In this document: piece by piece, positions 1 to 8,395 of the stretch | How positions within the stretch are numbered: position 1 is the first letter of the stretch | Layout: each line of letters begins with the position of its first letter | Assembly (NCBI GenBank): GCA_002400885.1 | Contig: NVRM01000007.1 | Span: 1-50,727 of the forward strand | From: Flavobacteriaceae bacterium | GTDB taxonomy: Bacteria > Bacteroidota > Bacteroidia > Flavobacteriales > Flavobacteriaceae | Length of the DNA stretch: 50,727 nucleotides | Direction: 5' to 3' | Made by a program: the position numbers and the translations under genes | The notes under the pieces: model-generated | Databases searched by the model: none | Told to the model about the DNA's origin: nothing | The model's input: the letters and a program-made list of their open reading frames with translations, nothing else

Positions 1-279
1 GTCAATACATTCTTGAGTAAAGACGGTTCACCTACAGTGCTACCCGAAGAAGTGATAAGAGCAACAGAAACTGAAAAACAACAGCAAATTAAAACCGTTC
101 ACAACCTACACAATAGCGAACAAGAAAAAACAGCGATACAGTTACAGTTACTTAAAGAAAAATCCATCAACAATGAAAATATTTTCGAGCAACTAATGGA
201 GGCTACAAAAATATGCTCTATTGGTCAAATCACCCAGGCATTGTTTACCGTAGGTGGGCAATACCGTAGGAATATGTAA
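1..279 (+). CDS. Acyl-CoA mutase (IcmF/methylmalonyl-CoA mutase family), C-terminal fragment
   Basis: The frame is open from base 1 (VNTFLSKDGSP...), so the gene begins left of the window; the TTG that opens the listed ORF at 13 is an internal codon. Only the last 92 residues are present. The stretch GSPTVLPEEVIRATETEKQ and the ending VGGQYRRNM match the C-terminus of the B12-dependent fused isobutyryl-CoA/methylmalonyl-CoA mutases as I remember the family, in which a B12 domain, a G-protein chaperone domain and a catalytic barrel are joined. The family rearranges branched or methylmalonyl acyl-CoA carbon skeletons in the cytoplasm. The cofactor and catalytic parts lie outside the window, so substrate cannot be judged. 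A strong hairpin terminator follows about 40 bases after the stop. Confidence 0.72.
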   Translation, partial: VNTFLSKDGSPTVLPEEVIRATETEKQQQIKTVHNLHNSEQEKTAIQLQLLKEKSINNENIFEQLMEATKICSIGQITQALFTVGGQYRRNM

Positions 280-298
280 GTTAGTCTTGTGACTTAAG

Positions 299-316
299 AA
301 ATGAGATATTAGATAA
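299..316 (+). repeat. Copy of dispersed GAGATATTAGAT-type intergenic repeat
   Basis: ATGAGATATTAGATAA lies just after the mutase stop and just before its terminator. Related strings occur after mdh, before the fhs stop, after the DUF456 gene and at the lysS stop. Confidence 0.5.
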
Positions 317-342
317 AAAGACCACAAATTGTGGTCTTTTTT
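316..342. terminator. Bidirectional intrinsic terminator
   Basis: GACCACAA and TTGTGGTC are complementary and separated by one A, so the real hairpin is about GACCAC with a five-base loop. It is flanked by an A run on the left and a T run on the right. It serves the mutase on the plus strand and the lipoprotein gene that converges on it. Confidence 0.85.
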
Positions 343-411
343 AGGTATTTTCAGATGAGAATTTATAAAATCAAACCTCTCCCATCACTTCAAGTTAAAA
401 AAGCTACTTTA

Positions 412-801
412 TCAATAAAGTTTCATCCCTGTAAATTTCATGAATACGGTGTCGTTTTCAATACGAATAAGTACCTCCTGATCCAAAGACCTTCCATTCG
501 TATAGTAGCCTCCATTGGTTTTAACAACTACTCCATTTTCTCGAGTGAACTCAATAATATAATCACCATCAGATCCGTTTTTTTTCATAGATAAGAATCC
601 TATTTTTTGCCCCTTAGAGCTAAGGTCATCAACGGTAACAATTTCTAACTTTTCTGACGTGTATAATTTAATATTACTAATGGACTCATCTCCATTATTT
701 TTAATTGTATAACCAATTCCTGGCTGAATAAAACCACAAGAAATAAAGCTTAATACTACAACAATAAGTAGTAAATATTTCAGATTTAAAAAAGTCATCA
801 T
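412..801 (-). CDS. Small predicted lipoprotein, function unknown
   Basis: 129 residues. The N-terminus has a hydrophobic signal segment (about residues 7-20) ending in the lipobox-like LSFISC, with the candidate lipidated cysteine at residue 22, so it is probably anchored in a membrane facing the periplasm or surface. The rest is a short polar, beta-rich stretch with no motif I recognise. Its start is only 5 bases downstream of the recQ stop, so the two are probably co-transcribed; that need not mean a shared function. No RNA or enzyme motif is visible. Length, signal and the tight spacing support a real gene; the function is not assignable. Confidence 0.75.
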   Translation of the reverse strand: MMTFLNLKYLLLIVVVLSFISCGFIQPGIGYTIKNNGDESISNIKLYTSEKLEIVTVDDLSSKGQKIGFLSMKKNGSDGDYIIEFTRENGVVVKTNGGYYTNGRSLDQEVLIRIENDTVFMKFTGMKLY

Positions 802-806
802 AACAT

Positions 807-2903
807 TTATATTTTCGCTAAAATAGCCAAGGACATTCGTATAGTAGTATAATCTACTCCTCCTTCGAAAAATTCATAATATGGTTTTAACATGTCCGGG
901 CTTCCAAGTTCTTTTTTTGCTATTTTAACTTTTTCTACCTCTTCCTTTGTTACGAAATCGTATAAATTTACCGCCTTTCCATCCGTAAATAGTTTTGCAA
1001 TATGAGAATAGACAGTTACTGAATTCAACCCTCTCTTCAGTGCTATTTCATTTACAGACAGTCCTTTCTTATACAGTTTAAAAGTCTCATCAAAAGTATT
1101 TTTCTTTTTAGGTTTATCTCGTATAAATTTGGTGATCTCCGCCATAAACTCATCACCATACACTTCTAGTTTACGCTGCCCTACTCCACTTATATCTAAA
1201 AAATCGGAGTCACACACAGGTCTTGCTCTATCCATTTCTTTTAAGGTAGCATCACTAAACACTAAATAAGCAGGAATCCCACCTGCGGTAGCGATTTTAA
1301 AGCGCAATTTTTTCAATATATCAAACAAGGTGGATGTTTTAGTCGAAACGGACACTGTTTTCTTAACACTTCTTTTCGCTATATTCTTTAAATCTACAGG
1401 CCTGGTTAAACTCACTTTCTGACCTTTATAGAGTACTTTTTCAGAAAATGCCGTCAATTGTAAGGCATTGTGTTTATGAAATGCAATTTCACACAAACCT
1501 AAATTGGTTAATTGAATGAGGTACTGTTGCCAATCTTTCCAAGAGATATCATTTCCAATTCCGTAGGATTTTAACTGATCATACCCTTTGTCCAGTACCG
1601 TGGCATTTTTAGCACCACGTAGCACATCTACAATAGTCCCAACAGCTTCCTTTTCCTTCACTCTATATATTACAGACAAGGCTTTTTGAGCGATGATCGT
1701 TCCATCAAATATTTGAGGTGGATTTTTACACACATCACAATTTCCACAATTTTCAGACAATTCACCAAAATAACTAAGCAATAAAATACGTCGGCAGGTA
1801 GTGGCTTCAGAAAACTGTTTCATTCGCTCTAACTTTGCCACTTGCACATCGGCATTGGAGGCGCCTTCCGTAAATTTTCGCAATTGAATAACATCAGCAT
1901 AACTGTGAAAAAGTAAGGCATGTGATTTTAGTCCATCACGCCCTGCTCTCCCTATTTCTTGATAATAACCCTCAATGTTTTTAGGCATATTATAATGTAT
2001 CACCCAGCGAACATTGGATTTATCTATCCCCATTCCAAACGCTACTGTTGCACAAACTATTTGAGTTTTATCAAAAATAAAATCTTCTTGTACCTGAGTT
2101 CTATCATCAAAAGACATCCCAGCATGATAGGCTGCTGCACTAATTCCGCTCTTGTCTAATTTAGTCGCTATTTGTTCTGTAGCCTTCCTACTTAAACAGT
2201 AAATAATTCCAGAATCTCCGGGTCTTTTATTTATAAAACGCACTATTTGTCCAATCCTATCGTCCGCAGTTCTTACTTCAATTTCAATATTTTTCCGGTC
2301 AAAAGAAGCGATGAAAATCGGCGCTTTAGGAATAGAAAGTTGTGCCAAAATATCGGTTCTGGTGGCTTTATCCGCCGTGGCAGTTAATGCTATAATTGGC
2401 ACATTGGGCATGGTGCGTTTAAAAAAACCTAATTGCTGATAAGAAGGTCTAAAATCGTGTCCCCAAGAAGAAATACAATGGGCTTCATCTATGGCAATAC
2501 AACTGATGTACTTTTCATTTAAGATGTTTTGTAAGAGTTGTAAACTCTCCGGCGCCACATATAAAAGCTTTAAATCATGGCTTAAAACACGCTCAAAAAT
2601 ATCCGATTGATCCTCGTGATCCTGGCTACTATTATAATACGCAGCAGCAATACCATTGGCATTTAAACCGTCTACCTGATCTTTCATCAAGGCAATTAAC
2701 GGAGAAATAACCAAGGTAAGTCCATCCAATAATAAAGCAGGTAATTGAAAACAAATAGACTTCCCTCCACCCGTAGGCATTATTACCAAACCATCGTTCC
2801 CTTTTAATACTTCTTCTACTATTTCTTTTTGTTGGCCACGAAAGGTATCATAACCAAAATATTTTTTCAACGTTTTCTCTAAAATTCCATCGGTATACTG
2901 CAT
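807..2903 (-). CDS. recQ: ATP-dependent DNA helicase RecQ
   Basis: A 3'-5' superfamily 2 DNA helicase acting in recombination repair and stalled-fork processing. I start it at the ATG at 2903 ([10 protein letters not shown], 698 aa); the listed ORF adds five residues from a GTG at 2918 that falls in the T tract of the upstream terminator. Visible in order: Walker A TGGGKS (about residues 44-49), the DEAH box in [17 protein letters not shown], helicase motifs V/VI in [11 protein letters not shown] and [12 protein letters not shown], the zinc-binding cysteines CRR...CGNCDVC, an RQC winged helix, an HRDC domain ([24 protein letters not shown]), and a C-terminal helix-turn-helix ([22 protein letters not shown]) common in Bacteroidota RecQ. 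No key residue is missing. Confidence 0.96.
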   Translation of the reverse strand: MQYTDGILEKTLKKYFGYDTFRGQQKEIVEEVLKGNDGLVIMPTGGGKSICFQLPALLLDGLTLVISPLIALMKDQVDGLNANGIAAAYYNSSQDHEDQSDIFERVLSHDLKLLYVAPESLQLLQNILNEKYISCIAIDEAHCISSWGHDFRPSYQQLGFFKRTMPNVPIIALTATADKATRTDILAQLSIPKAPIFIASFDRKNIEIEVRTADDRIGQIVRFINKRPGDSGIIYCLSRKATEQIATKLDKSGISAAAYHAGMSFDDRTQVQEDFIFDKTQIVCATVAFGMGIDKSNVRWVIHYNMPKNIEGYYQEIGRAGRDGLKSHALLFHSYADVIQLRKFTEGASNADVQVAKLERMKQFSEATTCRRILLLSYFGELSENCGNCDVCKNPPQIFDGTIIAQKALSVIYRVKEKEAVGTIVDVLRGAKNATVLDKGYDQLKSYGIGNDISWKDWQQYLIQLTNLGLCEIAFHKHNALQLTAFSEKVLYKGQKVSLTRPVDLKNIAKRSVKKTVSVSTKTSTLFDILKKLRFKIATAGGIPAYLVFSDATLKEMDRARPVCDSDFLDISGVGQRKLEVYGDEFMAEITKFIRDKPKKKNTFDETFKLYKKGLSVNEIALKRGLNSVTVYSHIAKLFTDGKAVNLYDFVTKEEVEKVKIAKKELGSPDMLKPYYEFFEGGVDYTTIRMSLAILAKI

Positions 2904-2918
2904 GGTCCAAAAATACAC

Positions 2919-2953
2919 AAAAAAAAAGCCGTTCTACGGAATAGAACGGCTTT
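2919..2953 (-). terminator. Intrinsic terminator of asnB
   Basis: Read on the minus strand, AAAGCCGTTCTA pairs with TAGAACGGCTTT around a five-base loop and is followed by nine T. It separates asnB from recQ. Confidence 0.9.
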
Positions 2954-2999
2954 AATTACACCCTGTGAACATTAAAAACAAGGTATTATAACTTCTTTA

Positions 3000-4664
3000 T
3001 TAATAGGCATCATCATGCACAGAAGCAATGGATCTTCCAGAAGGATCATTCATGTTTTTAAAACTTTCATCCCATTCCAATGCTATTTTTGTACTACAAG
3101 CCACTGATGCTTCTTGCGGCACACTTTTAGCAGCAGTATCTGAAGGGAAATGCCCTGCAAAAATGCTACGGTAGTAATATTCCTCTTTAGAGGTAGGAGG
3201 CTGAATTGGAAATTTATAATGTGCATTCTTCAACTGCTCATCCGTCACTTCTTTAGCAACCACTTCTTTTAAAGTATCTATCCAACTATAGCCTACACCA
3301 TCAGAAAATTGTTCCTTTTGTCTCCAGGCAACACTCTCTGGTAAATATTTTTCAAAGGCTTTACGAATCACCCATTTTTCCATGCGCTCTCCGTTGATCA
3401 TTTTGTCCTGCGGGTTGATACGCATGGCCACGTCTATAAATTCTTTATCTAAGAATGGCACACGTCCTTCTATTCCCCATGCTGCCAAAGATTTATTAGC
3501 TCTTAAACAGTCATACATATGTAATTTACTCAATTTACGCACTGTTTCTTCATGAAACTCCTTTGCGTTTGGAGCCTTATGAAAATACAAATACCCTCCA
3601 AACAATTCATCCGCACCTTCTCCAGATAAGACCATTTTTACCCCCATAGATTTAATTACACGGGCTAACAAATACATAGGCGTAGATGCTCTAATCGTAG
3701 TTACATCATAGGTTTCTATATTATAAATTACATCTTTTATAGCATCCAGTCCTTCTTGTATGGTAAATTTAATTTCGTGATGAACCGTTCCTATATGATC
3801 CGCGACTACTTGAGCAGCCGCTAAATCTGGTGAACCTTCTAAACCAACAGAAAATGAGTGTAACTGAGGCCACCATGCTTTGTCTGTATCATCCGATTCG
3901 ATGCGTTTCTCTGAATATTTTTTAGCAATCGCAGAAATCACCGAAGAATCCAAGCCTCCAGACAATAACACACCATAAGGTACATCCGACATTAATTGAC
4001 GGTGTACAGCAGCTTCTAGCGCATCGTGTAATGCATCGATACTTGTTTGGTTTTCTTTTACGGCATCATACTCCACCCAGTCACGTTTATACCATTGCAC
4101 CAATTCCCCATCTTTGCTTGACAAGTAATGTCCAGGAGGAAATAATTCAATTTTTGAACAAACACCTTCCAACGCTTTTAACTCAGAAGCCACATAAAAA
4201 GTTCCATGTTCATCCCATCCTATATATAAGGGGATGATTCCCATGTGATCTCTGGCAATAAAATATTCATCTTTTTCAACATCATAGAGCGCAAAACCAA
4301 AAATCCCATTCATATCATCAATAAAATCAACGCCTTTTTCTTTATACAACGCTAAAATCACTTCACAATCAGATTCGGTTCGAAAAGAATACTTCCCTTC
4401 AAACTGTTTGCGCAATGCCCTATGGTTATATATTTCTCCATTGGCGGCAAGCACCAAGTTATTATCTTCACTAAATAATGGTTGTTTCCCAGACGCTGGA
4501 TCTACAATAGCCAAACGTTCATGGGTCATAATTGCTTTATCATTACTAAAAACACCACTCCAATCCGGTCCGCGATGACGCACCTTTTTTGACATTTCTA
4601 ATAACTGAGGTCTTAACGCTTCCGCTTTTTCTTTTAAATCGAATGCACATACAATTCCACACAT
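3000..4664 (-). CDS. asnB: Asparagine synthase B (glutamine-hydrolysing)
   Basis: Makes asparagine from aspartate, ATP and glutamine in the cytoplasm. The start MCGIVCAF places the catalytic Cys at position 2, as needed for the Ntn-type glutaminase domain once Met is removed; RHRGPDW and NGEIYN of the glutamine site follow. The synthetase domain has the ATP pyrophosphatase P-loop SGGLDSS near residue 235 and SGEGADELFGGY further on. Its 554 residues match E. coli AsnB. It is a single-gene unit: a strong terminator follows, and the upstream region has a -7-like CATATTTG and an AACCAAAA/TTTTGGTT inverted repeat that may be an operator. Confidence 0.96.
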   Translation of the reverse strand: MCGIVCAFDLKEKAEALRPQLLEMSKKVRHRGPDWSGVFSNDKAIMTHERLAIVDPASGKQPLFSEDNNLVLAANGEIYNHRALRKQFEGKYSFRTESDCEVILALYKEKGVDFIDDMNGIFGFALYDVEKDEYFIARDHMGIIPLYIGWDEHGTFYVASELKALEGVCSKIELFPPGHYLSSKDGELVQWYKRDWVEYDAVKENQTSIDALHDALEAAVHRQLMSDVPYGVLLSGGLDSSVISAIAKKYSEKRIESDDTDKAWWPQLHSFSVGLEGSPDLAAAQVVADHIGTVHHEIKFTIQEGLDAIKDVIYNIETYDVTTIRASTPMYLLARVIKSMGVKMVLSGEGADELFGGYLYFHKAPNAKEFHEETVRKLSKLHMYDCLRANKSLAAWGIEGRVPFLDKEFIDVAMRINPQDKMINGERMEKWVIRKAFEKYLPESVAWRQKEQFSDGVGYSWIDTLKEVVAKEVTDEQLKNAHYKFPIQPPTSKEEYYYRSIFAGHFPSDTAAKSVPQEASVACSTKIALEWDESFKNMNDPSGRSIASVHDDAY

Positions 4665-4980
4665 AATTCTATTTTTATATTATTTAGATGACAAATATGA
4701 TTTATAATAAATTCAATTGAAACCAAAAAACGCATTTTGGTTATAATTAATAATCAAAATCACTATTTTAGCTATCAAATGAAAGTACAAGCCCTAAGAC
4801 TAGCTTTTACCATTTACAATTTGCAGCATACCAAATATTGTCATTTTCTTACCATTTAGATTACCATTCGTCGAAAAAACGTACATTTAACTTATATTAA
4901 TTTTTAGGAATCGACAAAAACAAGTACTTTAGTCTTGTCAAAGCTATGATACCCCAATAAAATTAAAATTTGCTAATATT
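4665..4980. other. 316-bp intergenic region between asnB and the Crp-fold regulator
   Basis: Divergent promoter region. On the asnB side there is a near-consensus -7 (CATATTTG, minus strand, about 4692-4699) and the inverted repeat listed separately. The middle repeats TACCATT three times within about 70 bases (around 4806-4868). I see no ORF, RNA gene or strong hairpin. Confidence 0.5.
4721..4742. promoter_or_regulatory. Inverted repeat AACCAAAA-N6-TTTTGGTT upstream of asnB
   Basis: A perfect 8-base inverted repeat with a six-base spacer, 57 bases upstream of the asnB start. It overlaps the place where the -33 element of the asnB promoter should lie. The position suits a repressor or activator site; no regulator is identified. 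Confidence 0.45.
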
Positions 4981-5559
4981 ATGGAAAGAATGTATCGCGT
5001 ATTAAAAAAAATAAATCCAAACTTTAATGAAGAGGATTGGAATAATTTTTCCTCAATCATCAAGAAGTATACCTTTAAAAAAGGAGCTTTAATTTCGACG
5101 CCTAAAACAGTGGTCGATGAACTCTATTTTATAGACGAAGGCTTATTGAAATATTACCACGTAAAAGACGGCAAAGAATTAGTCTTAGACTTCGGGATAG
5201 AAAATGAATTCTCTACAGATTTCAACTCTTTTTTCTTACAAGTTCCCTCTAAGATGTATATCTCTTCCTTAACAAAAGTGAGCCTTTTTGCTATTAAATA
5301 CGATGACCTTCAGAAACTATTTGACATATCTACCAATACCAATACTGTAGGTAGAAAACTTGCCGAAAATAGGCATATGAAAAAATCTCAAAGAGAATTC
5401 TCTTTACTTGCTTATAGTGCTACAGAACGCTATGAAAACTTAAAAGAACAACATAAGTCCGTTCCACACAGAATCCCCTTAAAAGATATCGCTTCTTACC
5501 TAGGAATTGAACCACAATCATTAAGTAGAATCCGCAGAAATATGGAGTTATCTGCATAA
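4981..5559 (+). CDS. Crp/Fnr-superfamily transcription regulator
   Basis: 192 residues. The N-terminal two thirds fit a cyclic-nucleotide-binding (cupin) fold (ELYFIDEGLLKYY, then KVSLFAIKYDDLQKLF), and the C-terminus has a helix-turn-helix, IPLKDIASYLGIEPQSLSRIRR. The protein contains no cysteine, so it is not an Fe-S sensor like FNR, and the usual cAMP-contact residues are not obvious; this is the pattern of the many Bacteroidota Crp-like regulators of unknown ligand. It stands alone between the asnB region and a PorE-like gene about 80 bases downstream on the same strand. It is near the nor cluster but nothing in the sequence links them. Confidence 0.88.
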   Translation: MERMYRVLKKINPNFNEEDWNNFSSIIKKYTFKKGALISTPKTVVDELYFIDEGLLKYYHVKDGKELVLDFGIENEFSTDFNSFFLQVPSKMYISSLTKVSLFAIKYDDLQKLFDISTNTNTVGRKLAENRHMKKSQREFSLLAYSATERYENLKEQHKSVPHRIPLKDIASYLGIEPQSLSRIRRNMELSA

Positions 5560-5641
5560 TATAAACTTACCTTCACAAAACTAAGCTGTTACGCATTTAA
5601 TTAGATAGATTTACTATATTTACGTACCCTAATCTAACAAA

Positions 5642-7543
5642 ATGCGCAATAGCTTTTTACTTTTTATCAATCTTATATTATTAAGCCAAGTAAGTAGTTT
5701 TTCCCAAACAGCGAATTACTCAGACGGAAACAAAAAATTTGACAATTTGGCCTATATGGACGCTGTCAAAATATACGAAAATGTAGCCCGTAACGGATTT
5801 CATTCAGCCAGTCTTTTTAAACGTATTGGTGATGCTTATTATTTAAACGGAAAGTATAAATCCTCCGTGATTTGGTACGATAAACTTTTCAAAAATTACA
5901 ACACACAACATATTGAAGCCATCTATTGTTTTAGGTACGCACATTGCCTTAAGGCCAGTAATAACAGAATAGAAGGAGAAAAATGGATTGCAAAATTCTA
6001 CAAAAAACAAGGAATAAAACCACCTGTAAATCCTAGTCCAACCACTGTTGGCTACCATGATGGAAACTTCAAAATAAAAAAACTCTCTATTAACAGTCAT
6101 CACTCTGATTTCTCCCCCTTTATTTATAAATCTAACTTATATTTCACATCCTCAAGAACCAAAGGAAACCACTCCCATAAAAATGATTCTTGGACAAACC
6201 TCCCTTTTTACGACATCTACAAGTCTACCATTAACGGGAATAAGTTCTCCAATACTATCTCCTTAGGAAAGGAAATAAACTCTCCATTTAACGAATCAAG
6301 TGCGATTATAAGTAAGGATGGCAACTATCTCTATTTTACACGAAATATTTCAATACAACATGAGATTCAAAAATTCAAACTATTTAGATCGGTTAGAAAT
6401 GGAGAATCATGGAGTAAAGCAGTACAATTGCCTTTCACAAAAAACAACTATTTATTTGCACACCCTGCCCTAAATCCTACGGAAGATAAATTATATTTTG
6501 CCTCTAATTTGCCGGATTCTAAAGGAGACTCAGACATATATGTAGTAGATATTCTAGAAAACAATAACTATAGTACCCCTATAAACCTAGGTGCCAAAAT
6601 AAATACTTTTGGTAGAGACACATACCCTTTTATAGACAAGGATGGAAATTTATACTATGCTACAGACGGAAAACCAGGAAAAGGAGGTTTAGATATTTTT
6701 AAAGCCACTATGACTAAGACAGACACTATTGTAAATACCATTAGTTTTGGCATCAATAGTAACCATGACGATTTCAGCTATACTGAAGCACCTGAAACAG
6801 GTACTATTTACTTTGCTTCTAACAGAAACAACACGTTTGAAATTGATAATATTTATACCCTAGAAAAAACATACCCTCCGAAAGAAAAATGTACTGGAAC
6901 TATAAAAGGATACATTAAAAACGATGTAGGAGAACGCATATCACAGGCAACCGTTATGCTTCTAGATTTCGATCATAAAATCATCAGTGAAAAACGAACT
7001 GATCACAATGGAACTTATCATTTTAATTTAAAAACCTGCACTAAAAACTTTATAATTCGTACACACAAAGATAATTTTTTAGCCCAGGAAGATTTAGTCC
7101 TCCTAACAAAGAAGCTTCATAACAAGGTACTGAATATAACACTTGAACCCTATCAGCTTGTATTAAACGAAGGGAATGACCTTGGAGAATCCTTAAAACT
7201 TAACCCTATTTACTTTGATTTAGACGATGCTAGCATAAAATACAAAGCAAAAATTGAATTAGAGAAGATTGCACAAGCCATGCTCATTGCCTACCCTAAC
7301 GTTAAGATAGAAATTGGAGCACATACAGACAGTAGAGCTAGTGATTACTACAATTTAAAACTATCGGAAAGGAGAGCGAAAGCTACCATGAGGTATTTAA
7401 TCTCCCGTGGCATCCCTATTTCCCGTATCTCAGGAAAAGGATATGGAGAATCACAATTACGCAACAAATGTTCTAATGGAGTGCGATGTCTAGAAAAAGA
7501 ACATCAAAAAAACAGGCGAACTGAATTTATAATTTTAGACTAG
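5642..7543 (+). CDS. PorE-like TPR/beta-propeller/CRD/OmpA envelope protein
   Basis: 633 residues with an N-terminal signal peptide (LLFINLILLSQVSSFSQ). Domains in order: a short TPR region (about 30-120, ASLFKRIGDAYYLNGKYKSS), PD40/WD40-like propeller blades (about 150-420, such as NPTEDKLYFASNLPDSKGDSDIYV), a carboxypeptidase-regulatory-like beta domain (KGYIKNDVGERISQATV), and an OmpA C-terminal domain (HTDSRASDYYNLKLSERRA) with the Asp and Arg used to bind peptidoglycan diaminopimelate. This is the order described for PorE (PG1058) of the Porphyromonas T9SS, which links the secretion machine to the cell wall. No lipobox is seen. It converges on the nor block with one base between stops. 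Many Bacteroidetes have several such paralogues; a second is at 46969-48573. Confidence 0.85.
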   Translation: MRNSFLLFINLILLSQVSSFSQTANYSDGNKKFDNLAYMDAVKIYENVARNGFHSASLFKRIGDAYYLNGKYKSSVIWYDKLFKNYNTQHIEAIYCFRYAHCLKASNNRIEGEKWIAKFYKKQGIKPPVNPSPTTVGYHDGNFKIKKLSINSHHSDFSPFIYKSNLYFTSSRTKGNHSHKNDSWTNLPFYDIYKSTINGNKFSNTISLGKEINSPFNESSAIISKDGNYLYFTRNISIQHEIQKFKLFRSVRNGESWSKAVQLPFTKNNYLFAHPALNPTEDKLYFASNLPDSKGDSDIYVVDILENNNYSTPINLGAKINTFGRDTYPFIDKDGNLYYATDGKPGKGGLDIFKATMTKTDTIVNTISFGINSNHDDFSYTEAPETGTIYFASNRNNTFEIDNIYTLEKTYPPKEKCTGTIKGYIKNDVGERISQATVMLLDFDHKIISEKRTDHNGTYHFNLKTCTKNFIIRTHKDNFLAQEDLVLLTKKLHNKVLNITLEPYQLVLNEGNDLGESLKLNPIYFDLDDASIKYKAKIELEKIAQAMLIAYPNVKIEIGAHTDSRASDYYNLKLSERRAKATMRYLISRGIPISRISGKGYGESQLRNKCSNGVRCLEKEHQKNRRTEFIILD

Positions 7544-7544
7544 C

Positions 7545-7778
7545 TTATAAAATAAAAAGTATTAACATCGAAAATATCCCTAAAAAACCAAGGACCAAAT
7601 ATTTCCAAAGAATATGTGCCTTCCTGAGTTCCATAAATTCAAAACTCACGAATACAAATTTTAATACAGCAATACCAATAATTAATAAAGCCGCATAACT
7701 AATTTCACTTCCCGAAACAAAAGCGGTTGCAAAAGTGAGCACCATTAACAGTCCCCAAATAATGTTTATCTGTTTCAT
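7545..7778 (-). CDS. Cytochrome c oxidase subunit IV-like small membrane protein (NorF-like)
   Basis: 77 residues with three hydrophobic segments (about 6-22, 27-46, 57-76) and the FEFMELRKAHILWK loop typical of prokaryotic COX4-type proteins. It is the last gene of the nor block, three bases after the NorE-like gene, so it is almost surely co-translated with it. In other denitrifiers norE and norF encode such a pair and help nitric oxide reductase activity; the assignment here rests on size, topology and position. Its stop lies one base from the stop of the convergent PorE-like gene, and no strong terminator is seen between them, so transcripts may run into each other. Confidence 0.78.
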   Translation of the reverse strand: MKQINIIWGLLMVLTFATAFVSGSEISYAALLIIGIAVLKFVFVSFEFMELRKAHILWKYLVLGFLGIFSMLILFIL

Positions 7779-7781
7779 AAT

Positions 7782-8363
7782 TTAAAATATTAAATAGATG
7801 ATAGGAAAGAGTAATAGCCAGATTAAGTCGCACATATGCCAAAATGCAGCTCCGGCCTCTATATCAATTAGGTCAACTTTAGCAGGATTCCTTTTTAAAT
7901 TATAGGTAGATACACCCAATATAATCAAGCCTACCAACACATGAATGACATGAAAAATGGTGAGCGCCCAATAAAAAGTAAAAAACAAATTATAATTCAT
8001 ATCCAAACCCGCTTCAATTTTAAGTGAGTATTCGATACCTTTTAAGACTAAAAAACAGAGTCCTAAAAACATAGTAAGAGATAAATAACGGATACTTTTA
8101 GCTACTTCTTGTCGTTTCAGTTCCATGACAGATTTTGCCATAAAAAAACCACTTGTTAATAAAAACACCGTATTTACCGCACCATAAGATGCGTTTAACA
8201 ACAATCGTGACTCGTGAAATAATTCTCGTTCTAAACTACCGTAATATACCATAGCCACAAGTGCCATTCCAAACGTAAAAAGCTCTAAAAATATGATGAT
8301 CCACATTAAAATACCCCCGGGAGGATAATACACGTTTTTCGAATCGATTGGCACTGTTTCCAT
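7782..8363 (-). CDS. norE: Heme-copper oxidase subunit III-type protein (NorE-like)
   Basis: 193 residues with five predicted membrane segments, beginning with PPGGILMWIIIFLELFTFGMALV and ending with AAFWHMCDLIWLLLFPIIYLIF, which are hallmarks of the short cytochrome c oxidase subunit III family. Here no oxidase subunit I/II of aerobic type is nearby; the neighbours are norC, norB, norQ and norD, so this is best read as NorE, an accessory membrane protein of nitric oxide reductase. HxxH-type helix residues (TIFHVIHVLVGLIILG) are intact. It sits 32 bases after the hemerythrin/PAS gene and 3 before the NorF-like gene. Confidence 0.88.
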   Translation of the reverse strand: METVPIDSKNVYYPPGGILMWIIIFLELFTFGMALVAMVYYGSLERELFHESRLLLNASYGAVNTVFLLTSGFFMAKSVMELKRQEVAKSIRYLSLTMFLGLCFLVLKGIEYSLKIEAGLDMNYNLFFTFYWALTIFHVIHVLVGLIILGVSTYNLKRNPAKVDLIDIEAGAAFWHMCDLIWLLLFPIIYLIF

Positions 8364-8395
8364 GTTGTTTAATTGTAAATTAGTTCCTAATTAAA

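Noticed and set aside
331-594. 87-aa plus-strand ORF after the first terminator
   Set aside because: Starts at a GTG in the terminator stem and overlaps the lipoprotein gene on the other strand, which has a signal peptide and lipobox.
2904-2918. Five-residue N-terminal extension of RecQ from a GTG
   Set aside because: It lies next to the terminator's T tract and the RecQ family starts near the internal ATG.
4981-5559. Crp-fold regulator as the NO or oxygen regulator of the nor genes
   Set aside because: It has no cysteine, and no site for it is seen at the nor promoters; the Rrf2 protein next to norC is the better candidate.
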